This document shows, in pieces, positions 47,782 through 61,800 of a stretch of DNA of 64,000 nt. The stretch lies in the NCBI GenBank assembly GCA_963969365.1, contig OZ017757.1:1178001-1242000 (forward strand), in the 5' to 3' direction. The notes under the pieces are model-generated. The model made no database searches. It had not been told where the DNA came from and was given only the letters and a program-made list of their open reading frames with translations. Source of the DNA: Asterochloris sp. CNOR1. Taxonomy: Eukaryota; Chlorophyta; Trebouxiophyceae; Trebouxiales; Trebouxiaceae. Numbering within the stretch: the first letter of the stretch is position 1; each line of letters begins with the position of its first letter. The position numbers and the translations under genes were made by a program.

Positions 47782-49865
47782 GGCTGGACTGTGAAGTGAC
47801 CACCTGACCTGACGAGGGCTATGCCCCACTGTCTATACCAAATTCTGGCATTTCCTCAACGCTCCATAGGGGTAAGACAACAGCCTTCCAAGCTTTGAGA
47901 AAGACACTACTTGGCAACTCATGGCGGTGTGCAGAGCTTGGTGCACCTTGAGGCCAGCAGCAGCAGATCACACATTCTGCAGCTTGAGAGACTTAGATGC
48001 ACGACCATGACTGCAAGCCCCAGGCTAGGCTGAAGGTCTGGACCTCAGGCCTGCAGGAGGGGGATGTTGCAGTGACTGCGACAGCAAAGGTGCGCATGGC
48101 GCCCAGCAGACCGTTCACAGTCGTGCATGACGCATGGCACATTACAACTTGCTCCTCCGCACGACAGGCTTCCAACGAGGCTGGTCCTGGCATATTCTGC
48201 CGGTCTTTCACACTCAAATGCATGTGTCACACTCTTTTCTGGGTGGTGTGCAAGTCATTGCGTGCTCAGCTGATTGCTGGAACAGGTTCAGTGACACAGG
48301 TTGCCCGAGCCAGGTGAGCTGGGCCTGCGGGCTTAGCAACACTGGCAAGAGACTCTACCTGTGTGACTGTGCAATCCTGTCTTCTGTTGGCTTTGGCATG
48401 CCTGTTGTGGTTCACTGACACTCTGTGGCCCACAGCTTGCAGATGTGCCATTGTTCTTTGGCTTAATGCTCGTCCTCCAGCGCTAGGGGTTGGTCAGGTG
48501 CAGGGCACCTGTGGACCTTGTGAAGAAGCTTTCACGGATGCCCTCAAATGGCCTCTCAAAAGAGTGCAGGCGAGACTGTGGGGACCAAGTTTCACTGGGG
48601 CAAAGCGGTATCCCAGTAAGCCTTTGTCGGCCCTTTGCTGCTGACTGCCTGCCAATCGCAGGTCTCTGGGATCCCAAGCTCACTGAGGTCTGTCAGAACA
48701 GTCATACGAAGCTCGGGGATTCCATCGCTGTCAGGCTGTTCCTGTAGGCCATACAGATGCCCTGTATCTGAGCGGGAAGAGTCCAAGCGGAAAGCTTCAA
48801 GCATAGCATCACAAGGACTGATTGAGGGAGGCAATTTGCAACATGTGCCGCCGTCTGGATCTATTCCATTTGACAGTGCGTCAGTGCAACAGAAGCAACA
48901 ATGTTGTTTGTGACAGGCAACAGCAGAGGAATCCTCTGAGCAGGCCCCAAAGGGCACGGGGGTCTGTGCTGTCTGCTCCCTTGCGGGATATTCAGGATGG
49001 ATTGAACAAGGCTGCAGAGGCAGGTTGTTCCGTTGCAGCAAGCATCCGCAGGATACCTGGCACATCCAGGGTGGCCTCCTGCAGCTCTGTCAGCATACCC
49101 AGGAGCACCCATAGAGCTTACAGCAGTGTCAGCCGGCCTCCGCAAACCTGCTCATCTAATTTGTGTCCTTGCTCACCAACATGTCTTATTGCTCTCGTGC
49201 TGGGTGCTTGATGACAGCTGCCTGAGCTTGCAAACAAACTTACAAGGCTCCTCTGGCTACAGCGCCAGTGATGCTCCAGTGGTTTTCTAGGGCAGCCTGC
49301 AGCGCCTGCAGAATTCCCAGCAGCAACATGTTTGTCACAGAACATGCTGCAAGTCCCAGTGCTGGATGCATGCGTGTCCCACAGCTAAAGTTGAAAGGCC
49401 CTCAACCTCTTAGCTATCCCCTCCTTCTCTGGCAACTCGACCAGTTGGAGACATCCTGCCACTCACTCAGAGTGCGGGCATCTAGCTTGGAAACTTAGAA
49501 ATGGTAATGCAGCATTTCTCTGGCATGCATCATCTGGCAACCAAGCTGAGTGCGGATATGCTGTGAATGTGCGCAAGCCGTCCACGTCTGGAGAGCGCTG
49601 TATTGATGGGCCTGTTATTTGGTTAATCCAACTGCAGCCCTTTCATCTGTGTAAGTGACCTGGGGCAGACAGGTGCGGACACAGTGAACCTGTCACCGGA
49701 AACACAGGTCCTTGATCGAGAAGCAGTTTGCCACATTGGCAGACTGGCACTGCCATGGAATTCCAGCTGACCCTGATACTGGCTGAGCTGATGTGTTGCT
49801 GCCAGGCAGACTTGCGTGTTATCATGCTGCCCATTATGGTGTGCGCAGAGGCAACCTAACTCATC
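47782..49865. other. Unresolved interval with minus-strand coding-like fragments
   Basis: About 2.1 kb. Minus-strand fragments that look protein-like include MLLLGILQALQAALENHWSI (about 49308-49225, ending at a perfect GTAAGT donor), LWVLLGMLTELQEATLDVPG (about 49118-49050), PDSDGIPELRMTVLTDLSEL (about 48750-48680) and RLHSFERPFEGIRESFFTRS (about 48580-48510). I could not join them into one frame-consistent gene, and no family is recognised. The interval also holds the promoters of bL34 and the coiled-coil gene. Confidence 0.35.
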
Positions 49866-52800
49866 ATGGAGGCTCCATTCACCAGAAAGCTGGAGAACAA
49901 CAGCGAGCATGGAGCCATCACGCAGGACACCAGCGCCCGCTCGCAGCCGCCCAGCCACCCGATAGAGTCTGACAAGGTGTGCCACCCCTGCAAGACCCAC
50001 AGCTCGCCTGCTTCAGTGTGTCACGGCCGGCTGGTGTCAGAGGAAGCCTGCAAGGGGTGCAAACAGCTGCCAGCAGGTGCTCTTGCTGTGCTTCCATGCA
50101 GCTGTGCTGGTGTTCGGATGGGTGGTCAGTATGTTCTGCCTTAGCTGTCCCGTCTGTCTGAATCCTGCTGGGGCAGATAACACTTCAATGCCTGCACATA
50201 GGTGGTGCAAAGCACAGGCGCCCCTCAGGATGCGGGAGCAACTGCCAAGCCCAGCGACTTTGGCGATGGCACCGGCCTGGCTGACAGCCTGGCCAAAGCG
50301 TTGAAGCCGCTGAACCTGGGGGGCCTGCGGAAGGGCAAGGGGCAGCCAGGGACGCCACCCACTGAGGCTCGCCTGCTGAATCGGGGCGGCCAGGGGGTGC
50401 GCTTTGGGGAGACGGAGGAGGGGCCGCCTGGTGAGCTCCCTTTGGTCTGCTGCTGTCACCTGAAGGTGTGTGCCACATCAGGGCGGCTAGGTGCTGCACC
50501 TTGGGCAGATGGAGGAGGAAGCACCTAGTGTGCGATCATGGCCTGCTGCTGTCACTGTGACTTGTGCATGCTCTGGGCAGGCCCAGCAGGGCACAGCAGG
50601 TAAGGTCTGCTGCTGTGCTTGAGGCTGCTACGCAAGGCTGTGGCAGTGGCAAGAGCAGATGCATGCTGGAGTTGGGCTTTGGCAGATGGAGGGGGCACCT
50701 GGGTAGGGCAATTGGCCTGCTGCTCCCATCAGAGCTTGTGTGCTTTCTTGGCAGGCCGAGGAGGGGATGCCAGGTGGGGTGACAGGGACTTTTGCTGTGT
50801 TTGAGGGTGCTGCAAGAGGCCGCAACACGCATGCAGAGCAGATGCATGCCGAACGTGGCCTAGGGCTGCGCTTCAGACAATGATGGGAGGGAGCATATGG
50901 TGAGCACAGTTGGCCTGCTGCTCTGCTGAGGATGCAGTAGGGCTGGGGCAGATCAGCTCACCCATGCTGGCAGACAGGCAAGCTTCTCCTGGTGAAACTT
51001 CCCTGCACTCTGCCTTGGTGATTGTTTCTGCAGCCTAGGGGATCTTGAGCTCCTGAGAATGGACTGGCAGGCGCCACCATACGTCACACACAAAGCTCTG
51101 CGCCCACACACACACAGGATGTACCAGAATGTCAGCCACAGCTGTGAGCTGGGTCTGAACACAAGTGTCTGCGCCACAGGTGCCCCTCTCTCAGCATCAA
51201 ACTTTGCTTGACACTGAGCTCAATCCTAGACACCTGCTGCAGAGTCCCCTCGCCCTGTCCTGGTTGCCCAGGACAGCAAGGTAGAGGCCCAGAGGGCATC
51301 CGCAGAGGCCTCAAAGGCGCGAATCATGGCCATTTTGGAGACTGGGCAGGCAAACGCTGGAGGCACTCCCATACCGGTCTCGGCCGAGTCACAGGGTGAG
51401 CTGTTGAATTGAGTATCAGGGGTTTGGGCAGGCCCTTTCTGTATGCACCCTCAAGTCATATTCAGCAGACCCCTCAGGCAGGCCAGCAGGCAGCAATATG
51501 TTGCTGTCTTGGCAAACCATCAGGGAGAGTGCCAGACGCACCTCAAGCACCTTCCATGCCGCTTCTTGGGAAGGACGCTCTCTCTCGCACATAAAACCTT
51601 CAGAGCGCACTTCAGCATGCGTGCACAGGCATCTGCTGTGCGTCTGATCGCATCAGTGACCTCAACACATGTGGCCACGACGCAGACCTGTCAACTGTTC
51701 ATGCCCAAACACTTCTGTGTTCCATCATGTCCTGCCTTGCTGGCCTTGACTTACCCTGTCAAGGCCGGCCCTTGTGCTGCTGCATTGTCGCTGACCTGGT
51801 GTCTGAGCTGTTGCTGTCGTTGCTTTTTGCCAGCTTACTGACCCATGTCTCTGCCTTACAGGCTCCGACTCGCCCTTCAGGCCGGCTCCCAGGCTGGGGG
51901 AGCAGTACAAGCCAAGGGCGGGTGGTGGCGGGCAGGGCAGGAGCAGACGCAACTCCAATGTCTCACTGGGAGGGCTGTCAGCCATCGACAGCAGCGATGG
52001 TACACCTGATCTTGTTTCGTACCATCTTCCCTTGCCAGGCAGCCACACAGTGTCCTTGCCTGCCAGCATTTGCAGCCGTGGCTCTTGTGTAGCTCTGGCT
52101 TTTTTGTAGATCTGCAGTGGCTGAAGGACCTCAGCTTGGTCTGCAGCATGCACTTGCAGCCTGACAGCGTGCACAGCCCTTCCACCAGGCTCAAGTACTC
52201 CAAAGCGGCAGCGCCCAACCTGTTCAGCTGCACCTCAAGGGCAGGCCAGCTGTGCCTGCCAGCATGCAAGCTGATTGCAGCAATTGCCTGCAGGCTTCAG
52301 CAGGGAAGTGGCCTGCAAGAACCTAGAGTGCAGACAGGCCTCTACCAGCTAGCTCTGACCATTGGCATGCCTGCAGAGCTGAGTGACGGGGATGCCCCGG
52401 CAGTGGTACGGGCCAACACTGAGGGCCCCTGGGGCAGCTCAGCCCAGCTGAATGCCCTGCGCGTCAGCCAGGACAGCCAGCCGGGCAGCCCCAAGGGCCG
52501 TGCCAGCATGTCTAAACGCCTGCGCAGTGTTTACTCTGAGATGCAGGTCAAGGTGAGCTCAAAGCTGGTCGTGGTTGCCCGCCACTGCTGTGTTGACTTT
52601 TGATGTCGACAGCAGCGCATCACGGTGTGCTTCAGGCCAGTGAGACGGATGCAGCCAATGCCTGCACCTGATGCTGCTTGCTGCAAAGGGCCGACAGCAG
52701 GTGCCGCACCCAGGCCTGCATCACTGGTCATGGCGCAACAGCTCAGCAGAGCCTGCACCTCCCCTGCTGCGGTGTCTGCTAAGAGCCTGGCATGGCCGAG

Positions 52801-55800
52801 CCCTGCCTGCCTGTACAGACAATTGTACCCTGTGCGACCATGAGCCAAACCTGGTTCCTACGGAAAATGCCGCAGCAGTCCAGCAGTGCTGGCAGCTGCT
52901 GTGCTGATTGCAGTCGCAGTATGCAGGACCACCTTGAAACCCACTTGCCCCTGCATGACATGGAGCAGCAGCTCCGCAACACCTGCCCCTGCCTGCTTCC
53001 AGCGCTGATGGCAGTCACAGTGACCAGGACCACCTTCACCCCTGCTCATCCCTGCAGGACATGGAGCAGCAGCTCAGCAATGCCCGTACCCGCATCATTG
53101 AGTTGACCGGGGAGCTGCAGGCCTCCCGCACTGAGGCCAAGCGGACCGCCGAGGAGGCGGCGGACCTCAGGCAGGAGCTGCAGGACGCCCAGGGGACGCA
53201 ACAGGCACTGGAGGGTGAGTGCACTGCCTGCAGCTGCACTCTGCACCTGCCCCTCAGGCAGGAGCTGCAGGATGCCCAGGGGATGCTGCAAGCAGAAGGT
53301 GAGCACAGTGCGTACAGCAGTGTTGTGTGCCTGCCCTGGCGGAAAAGTGTTGTGTGCCCCTCAGGCACGTGTTGCAGAGGCCTAGGGGACCCTTCAGGCA
53401 CCATGCATTTGGCCTCTACCACGCCGTGCAGCAAGGAGCTGTGCTCTGCTTGCCTAGTGTGCCACCCCACCTGCTTGGACTGCCGCTTTGTCTGGCAGCT
53501 GTTGAGGCCTTATGAGAGGCTTCAGCCCGGTGGCTGAGCTGCACTCTTGCTTTCTGCCAACCACTGAGGTGGCTCAGTGCCATATCTGCAGACCCCGACA
53601 GTGCGGCAAGCGAGCTGACTCAGGCGAGGAGCACCCTGCGGTCAATGACGGTGGAGCTGCGCCAGGCCAACAGGGAGCTGGAGGCAGAGCGCCGGGAGAG
53701 CAGCCGCCTACAGCGGGTGCATGGGGCTCCAGATTCCACTGCCTGTGCTTAAGGGGCTTCATTTGCATGCTTGCACTGCCCCAAAACAGCAGCTGCCTGC
53801 TAGTGTTGGGTAGCGCTGCAGACCCCACTCGCCAGCATCTGTGGGGCTTCCTGCTCACCAGTGCACTGCTCTTGAAAACAGTGGCTGCCCAGTGCTGCAG
53901 GGTGATCTGCTTGTGTTGTTTTAGCTGGTCTGCTGCAGAGCGCCAGGGGAAAAACAGCTGCCTGCAGCAGGTGTGCATACCTGCAGGCTAATGCTTCAGC
54001 ACCACGCTCATCAAGATTGGTCAACAGCAGCTACTGACCCTGCTTGGCCCCCAAGTTGCAGACCCACCTGAGCTGACCGCGGGAGCAAAGCTGTGCAAGG
54101 TCCCTTGCACTATTCCAGCAGTCTGAGTTGTGGCATGCTGGCTCCATTGCTGCGTCTCCTGGATGAGGAGGCTGGCTGCTGGTGCACGCTACAGGAGCAG
54201 GAGGGGTGCCCGCGCCATTTACCCCAGTGCAGTTCTGCTTCCCCTCATGTTTTGGGCTAAGGAGGCACACTGGTGCTGCAGGCAGCCCAGGAGCAAGAGA
54301 AGGGTCTGCAGCGGGACATGGAGCGCCTCCTGGCGCAGCAAGCTGCCGCCGAGCAGAGCATGGTGAACTTGCAGCAGCAGGTCAAGACGCTGGAGGAGCA
54401 GCGCAGCAGGTGAACACATGTTCTTGACACATCCTGACCCCTTGCTTCCCTTGCTTGATGAAGCAGCAGCAACAATACCAGCTCAAGATGCTCAAGGAGC
54501 AGCGCACCAGGTGCTACTGTTTAGCAGCAGGGGTGAGTTGGGCAGCCCTCTGGCTGCTTGCGGGCTCGATGCTGCCCTTAAGCCTGGCAATGCAGGCACT
54601 GAGATTTTCTGATGCTGGTCAAGGGGTAAAGTGGCAAGATCGCTTGTTGCTCTGTCATCCAACGCTGCCAGCTGTTGCACTTTGCTGTTGTAGGGACAAG
54701 ACATCTGGAACAGCTGTGACTCCAACTTCCCTGTTGCCTGCTGCTGTGCAGCTACGAGGCGTCCCTGCAGCAGGGCGACAGCAATGGCCAGGTGGCACAG
54801 CTGCTGAAGAAGATGGAGGCCCAGATCAAGGCCAGGATGGCAGCAGAGGCGGCAGAGGCCAGCGCTAAGCGGGAGGTGAGGAATGCGCTTACCACTGTCT
54901 GTGCTATACATCAGTTTGTGGGCGGGGGGCCTGCAGAGGAAGCAGCAGCCAGAGCCCAGCGGGAGGTGAGGACTGCACCAGTCATCACAGGGACGCGCAG
55001 GTGCAAGCTTGCTGTGTCTGTATTCAAGGAAAGGGCTGCAAAGCCAGTGTCAAACAGATGAGCCCTTTGCGCGTCTGCCGCGCATGCTGCAGACTCTTGC
55101 CCAAGTTCATTCTGCATATGCTTGGCGGCAGTGTGGTGGCAGAGGCAAGCTCCAAGCTGAAGGTGACATGCGCACTTTCACCACATACACATAAGATGCA
55201 GGCGTGCTGTAAGATGAGGGCCGCAGAGACCAGCTCTAAGCAGGAGGTGGCAGGTGCACATTATCACCCCATGTAGATGCAAGCGTGCTGTGTCTGTGCT
55301 GTGAGATGTGAGCTGCAGGGCGGCAGCGGCAAGCCGGAGGTGAGCTCTGCACAACTGCCCCTTATGCTGCACAGCCTGGTGCAAGCTAGCTATGTCTCTA
55401 TTTGGCGCCAGGGTGGGTGCAGAGGCAGCAGGCCAGCGCGCCAGACAAGAGGTGTCGCAGACATACCAAGCTGGTACGCTACAGAAAGAGGTGCTAGTAA
55501 CCTGGGGTCATCCCATCCCAGGCTCTGTTTTGCATGGGCTTGCAAAGCGCTTTTGGCAGCCTGAGCATTTGCTGTGAAGTGGTGCAGCCCGTGCGCCAGC
55601 CGCGCCAGCTCCAGGAGCCACGCTTCTGGCAGCTGCATGCAGGCGCCGCTGCGCATGAAGGCCTGCTGGCACTGCCCCTACAGGTGGTGCTGCCCCTGCA
55701 GGCGCTGCCCCTGCAGATGGCCCAGCTACAGGCTTCTGGCTGTGCACATTCTATCTGTGCAGGGCTACCATCCCTTCTTGCACCTGAACGCCTGCTGCTA

Positions 55801-58800
55801 CTGCTTCTGCAGGTGGCCAAGCTGCAGGCCTCCATCCAGGAGCTGCAGGACGCCCACCAGCGCGAGGAAGAGGCCTGCGCTGAGGCCCAGCAGGTTGCGG
55901 AAGAGGCTTTGCAGCTGAAGCGGGACCTGGAGGCCAGGCATGTCCCTTTTGTCCCGATCAAAGTGCCCTCTGCTGGTGGAGGTTTGCGGTGCTGTTGTGG
56001 GCGTCGCCTAGGGGGGAGAATGCTTGGCTGAAGAGCAAGTCAAACACCATGCACTGCACTTCACAGGCTGGCCAGTTCATGAACCCTGTCTGAAAGCATT
56101 GCACAAGCTCAGGAGACCACATCACTGAGCTGCGGGGTGCATTGGCCAGACGAGTTGCTCACTCCTGGAACATCAGCACACCTGAGAGATCGTGCTGTTG
56201 CCTGCAGGGTGGCTGACTTGGAGGCTGGTGTTCTGGAGGATGCTGAGCGTGAGGCTGAGCAGCGGACCCTGGCGGCCGCCAACTCCCGCCTGGAGCAGCA
56301 GGTTGGCGCCTCACATTGACATGCATGAGCCGTGGTGGTGTGCCTAGCTTTCTAGCACAGCGTCAGCTTCAAGTGATTCCCAGCTCTCCTTCCAGACCCA
56401 CCCGTATTGATCTCTGCCAGACTGCTTGCCTTTTAACTGCTTGATTGCCGCGTACTTGATCTCATCCTGGTCCAAGCTCTGGGGCCTTGGCTGTAACATG
56501 CCATGCAGCCTGCACTGCTCTCGTGAAGTCACAGTCTTTGAACTGATTCAAATCACTGTCTGTAATCCCAACTCTGAAAGATTTTGTCTAGCAGGTGGCT
56601 GCCATGCAGTCAGAGCACAAGGGGAGGTCCAAGCACATGGGGAGGTGAATCTACAGCTGACACGCACATGCGCTACCATCAGACGCACCAAAGCGGTGCT
56701 GCGCAGCACCCTGCCTGACAGCAGGCAACTGCGCTTCACTTCTGTGCCCTTCTCCTGTGCAGCTGAAGGACTTGGAAGGGCAGCTGCAGCAGACCCAACC
56801 TGTCCAGGAGGCTTTGGCAGCTCAGGTCCAGGAAACACACACCAAGGGTGCCTCCTCAGCCCGCTCTACAGCTGACGCCTCACCTGCAGCTGGTGGCTCT
56901 GAGGTCGGCAGTTGGGGCTATGGTGTCCCCATGCGGTGAGAGGCACAACTGTTGTGCGTCCAGTGCAGTCACCTTGTGTGACAGGCGTCTTCCAGGGCTG
57001 CTGCTAGACATGCGGCACGCAGACCTGAGCACCCTGACTGCTGCTGGGACCCCTCAGCTCTCTGGACTTGTCAGTGCCACCTGCTGCCGGAGCTGCGTAT
57101 GAATGCAAAAGTGCCTGCTGCACATCTTCTCGAGGCCTCCTGCAGCTGCAGGAGTGCTCCAGACCAGGTACAAAGAGGTGTGATGATGTGTCCACTCGGC
57201 TGCCTGCAGGTCCTTCAAGCGCGGCACCAGCATCACAGATGACCGCGTGGACGCCATCATCTCCAGCCTGGAGAGTGTGGGCACCACCCTCAAGCACCTG
57301 CGCTCCGGGGTGGATGACGATGATGTGGATGCACTCAACACACCAGAGGTGGGGCCTTTTGAGGCAGCATGGCAACTCTCTAGGGAGTTGATTCAGGATG
57401 AGATACTGTGATTGGCTTGGCAGCTGGAGTCGGGTGACCACAGGCTGCGTGCGAGGTTTGCCTGCACGGCTGCACCCCACAAACATAGCTGCAGAGGCTG
57501 CCGTGGGCACCTGCCGACACCCCCAACTCTGTGCAGGGCCTGGCGGGGCAGCTGGAGTCTGAGCGTGCCCGCAGGATGGTGGCTGAGGGGCAAGTCTCCC
57601 ACCTGGAGGGCGCTGTCAGGGAGGCCCAGCAGCGGGTGGCTGCCCTACAGCAGCAGGTGGAGGACCTGCGGCGCCAGCTGGCCCAGCAGAAGGACTTGCT
57701 GGCTACCCAGAAGGAGCAGGCCGAGCAGGTGCGTTTACTGCATTGGTCAGCATTCTCCTCTGGCATTGCTTCAGGGCAACACCTGTGTGATGGCACAACT
57801 GGAGCGCATGTGGTACGGCCCAAGACTGCTGAGGGAGCTGTGCTGCATGACAAGCTGCAAATCATGGGCTCTGTTGGCCTCCCAGTGTGCATGCCAGCTC
57901 TACCACAGTATGTTTGTCATCTCCACGTCTTTGAGCACTTGCACCTGTTACAGGCAAGTGGCAGCCTGGGAGAGCTGGGATCGCAGTTCAGATTGCGTGG
58001 CAGTGGCGTCGGGTCTGCCCACCTTTCAGGCAATCCTGCAGGCTGCAATGCTGGAGCAGGAGCAGCGCACGCATGCGTCACAGGAGGCACTGCGTGTGAG
58101 CATGGGCCTCGGCAGTTGACAAGACACCTTGCTTGTTCTGAGCAGGCGGCATCTCGGGAGAGGGAGCAGCACGAGCGAGCCCTGCAGCAGGCTCAGCAGG
58201 CGACGTCAAGGGAGAGGGAGCAGCTTGAGCGAGCCCTGCAGCAGGCTCAGCAGGCTGCAGTGGCAGCCCGGCCCCTGGGGCCCATCAGCCGTCGCGCCAG
58301 CGGCGTCAGCGTGAGCGCGGGTGGCGAGGAGGGCCATGCAGCCGACAAGGCGGCAGTGGCCACTTTCCAGCGCCAGCGCTCCACCGGTGGCACTTTGGTC
58401 AATCAGGCAGCCGCTGGGGAGGGTGCAGCCCCGAGCCGCCCTGCGGTGGAGAGTGGAGGCCAAGCAGCCCCGGTGCAGGCAGGCAGCGGGGTTGACAAGA
58501 CCATCAGCGCGCTGGATGTGCAGATGATGCTGGAGCGGGAGGGGAAGACCCCACTGGAGGCCGCCCTGAAGGTGACAACTTCTTACCTTTGGAGAGCAGC
58601 ACAGTATCTATGAGCAATACAACATGTTGGATTGGCAAGGAGAGCAGTCTGATATGGGCAGCCACAATCTGCAGTCCAGTACGCTTCGTCCACAAGCTTC
58701 TAGCACCGACTGCATGCTCTAGTGGGCCTCAGTGAGCTTGCTTAGTTGTGGGCAAAGACCATGCTGGAGGTGCCTCATGTCAGCAGGTTCATGTGCAGGG

Positions 58801-61800
58801 GCTGCTTGAGCTTGTGCGATGGCCTGAGCAAGGCTCTGAGAACTTTCCGGTGTCTGACCCAGTTTGTGCTCCTGATACAGGCATAGCTGGCAGAGCCTTA
58901 TGCCAGTATCATCAGGCGCATGGACTGCACGAGCTTGTGCATTGAAAGCAGTACATGTGCTGCAATTGACCCCAACTGTGTCCCTGCTGCAGGCGCAGCT
59001 GCAAGCGCAGCACGGGACTGGTACCGTGAGCGAGCAAAACTATCAGGACACCATCGAAAAGCTGCTGGCAGAGGTCTGGAAGGAGAGGCTGGTGAGAAAG
59101 CATAAAAGGCTGGGTGGGCACTGCACCATCAGCTGTGTGTTGTGAGCAAGTGGAACACGTGGAGTACGGAAGCTTGGGCAGCACCGCCCCAGCAACCATC
59201 TATTGGCAGTAAGATCAAGCTTCAGCCGCCTCAGATATCAGGACAGCAAATCTCAGATCCACTATGCCCATGCTGGCTTCTCTTGCAGGCCCGCCAGTGG
59301 CCCAGCCAGAGCGTGCCGTCAGTGCTCTAACGGGAGCCCAGCCCTGCACACACTTGCCCCAGAACACAGAAGACCGTGAAGCATGCAGCGGCTGCACTTG
59401 CAGGCCAATGCCCACTGTCAGTGCTCTGGAGGCAGCTCACTCATTGGCAATACTTGTACAGACAACACTAGGATCATGAAGCGTGCGAATTGCAGAACTT
59501 GCAGGCATGCCTGTGGTCTGACGCCCACCTGCGGTCCTCTGGCAGCAGCCCGAATTGCCTTTGCAAGAACACTCAGACCAATGAGACTGCACTTGCAGGC
59601 GCGACAGCGTGCTTGAATTGCCTTTGCAAGAACACTCAGACCAATGAGACTGCACTTGCAGGCGCGACAGCGTGCCGATGCCCGCCGCCACTCGTCCGGG
59701 GGCAATTCGGCCAATGGGGAGACCAAGCAGGCCGAGGCTGGTGTGGACAAGGCTTTGCTGCAGAGGCTGGAGGGGGAGCAGTTGAAGGGGCAGGAGCTGT
59801 CCAAGAACCTGGCAGCTGCCAAGGTGGGCAGCCTCGACTACAAGTTGTGTTGCCATGCTCATGGGTTTGTGGACTATGCACCTATCAAGCGGTGTCAGCT
59901 CCTGTCAGAGGTGAGTATCTCCTGAGCACCCAAAGGGCAGTGGCTGTCAAACAACCTCGCGGCGATCAGGTTGCGCTAACAAGAACAATCCTGCATTTCA
60001 GCTTGCACGGGCATACTGGTGCTGAGGAGCAAGTGTGCACACCATGACATGGGATCAGCTCCTTTCAGAGGTGAACAGGGCTGTGAGCAGCTGAAGGGTC
60101 CAACACTGCGCAGGATCTGGCATTGGCTATGGCTCGCCGTGAAAACTAAGTCAATTTGTTGGCTGATGTATGTCTGCCATCGCAAATGATCATGCAGTAC
60201 ATGCAGTCTGTGCGCCAGGGGGGAGGGTATGAGGGCCAATGCTGCCTGTGCAGAAGATCCACAGGGAATCTTCCAACTAGGTTATTGTGATCTGCATGCT
60301 TGCCATTGTGCGTTCAGAGGCAGGCCATGCTGTGACAGCAGCTGGAGGGGCCCCAGCTGTCCAAGATTTCTATTCATCTTTGGCGCCAGTCCAGATGGTG
60401 TGCCTGAGCTGCTGCTGCCTGCCTGCCCAGTCTTGAACGACGATGCCCTTGCCTGCCCACCGCGGCTCCTCCTTGACAGCAGTGCTGTGCAGCCTGCCTC
60501 CCTGCCCACATCTGTGCATGGCCATGCAGGAGCAGGATCAGCTGCAATTGCAGCTGCAGTGGCTGCTGTCCATAGCCTGCGCACAACGCTGACAGTCCAG
60601 CTCCGGTGCAATGTGTGTGCCTGCAACACAGTCTGCCCTGCAGCAGGTCGCTGTGAACCAGAGATGAGGTTCAACTATGTGCAGGACAAGTCAGAGAAGC
60701 TGCAGCTCCGAGTCGCCGCTCTGGAGCGTGCCACTGTTCAGCAGGAGGCGGCGCTGCACAAGCTGGGGCGGCTGAGCCACCGGCACATCGAGGTGAGCAT
60801 GATTACCCTGCGAGATCCAGTGAACTGAAGTTATAGAGAGCTGTATTGCTCCCTTTGTTGGGCTCCGTCTGCAGGAGCGGCACCTGGATGTGTCAACGCC
60901 TGCTTGCCCTTAAGTCCCAGAGCATTGTGCCCTAGTCAGATCTGGTTCTGGCCAAATCCGCCTTTAAGATGCCGCCTGTCCAATATCAATGCTGCAGGAC
61001 ACGATGCGCCAGGGGGACCTGCGCAAGGCGCTGCAGAGTGAGACTGCAAGAGTCGAGGAGCTGGGAAAGAGAGTGCAGTCCCTGGAGAGGGACCTGGCAG
61101 CAGCACGCAGGTAAGCTGCTCACACATTCTGCCAGGCAATCAGCCACCGACTCGACCTGCCCACCAATACTAGAGGTTTGCCAGTCAGTCCTTGCAAACA
61201 ATGGCATGCTGCATCCCAGCCTCAGCCTTGCTGCATGCTAATGCCTACAGAGGCTGTGTGTTTTTCACCCTTTCTGGAGATCAGCTGGCGGCTTCCTTGT
61301 TTGCAGGACGCTGCGTGACCAGGCCTCCCACGCCCACTCTACCAACGCCCGCCTCATCCAGGTGGGGCAGGAGGCTGAGGCAGCTGCTGCTCACTCAGCA
61401 GCACAGGCGGGCAAGGAGCGGGAGCGGAGGTGAGCGCTGGTCTGTGCTACCATTGGTTGGGTGCGTGGCCCTGGAGTGGAATAGCAAGTAGTGGCAGGAG
61501 CCAAGGCGGGGGGGGACAGGTGAGGAGGCAGACGGGTTGCTGGGCTGTCATGAGCTGGTTCAGGTGAGGACTGTCCAGGCTGAGCTTGCTCATCAGCTTG
61601 CCCAGCTGCACAGTCAGTGCCACCGTTGCACAGGACAAGGTCACAGGCAGCCGAGGCGTGGAAGCACAGGTGAGGGCTCGGGCGGGTGCTATGACAGCAG
61701 TCATGTCATGGCCACGGGCAGCGACCAGGATGTGTACACTGCCGCTCTGCATGCCATCCCTTCATTCCTCAGTTGGTGAAGCTGAGCCCCTGATGGTCCA

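Noticed and set aside
52922-55460. Regular short repeats suggestive of CRISPR or a satellite array
   Set aside because: Units contain coding edges and GTGAG/TGCAG splice signals, are diverged, and match only the local gene. Eukaryotic exon-intron context rules out CRISPR.
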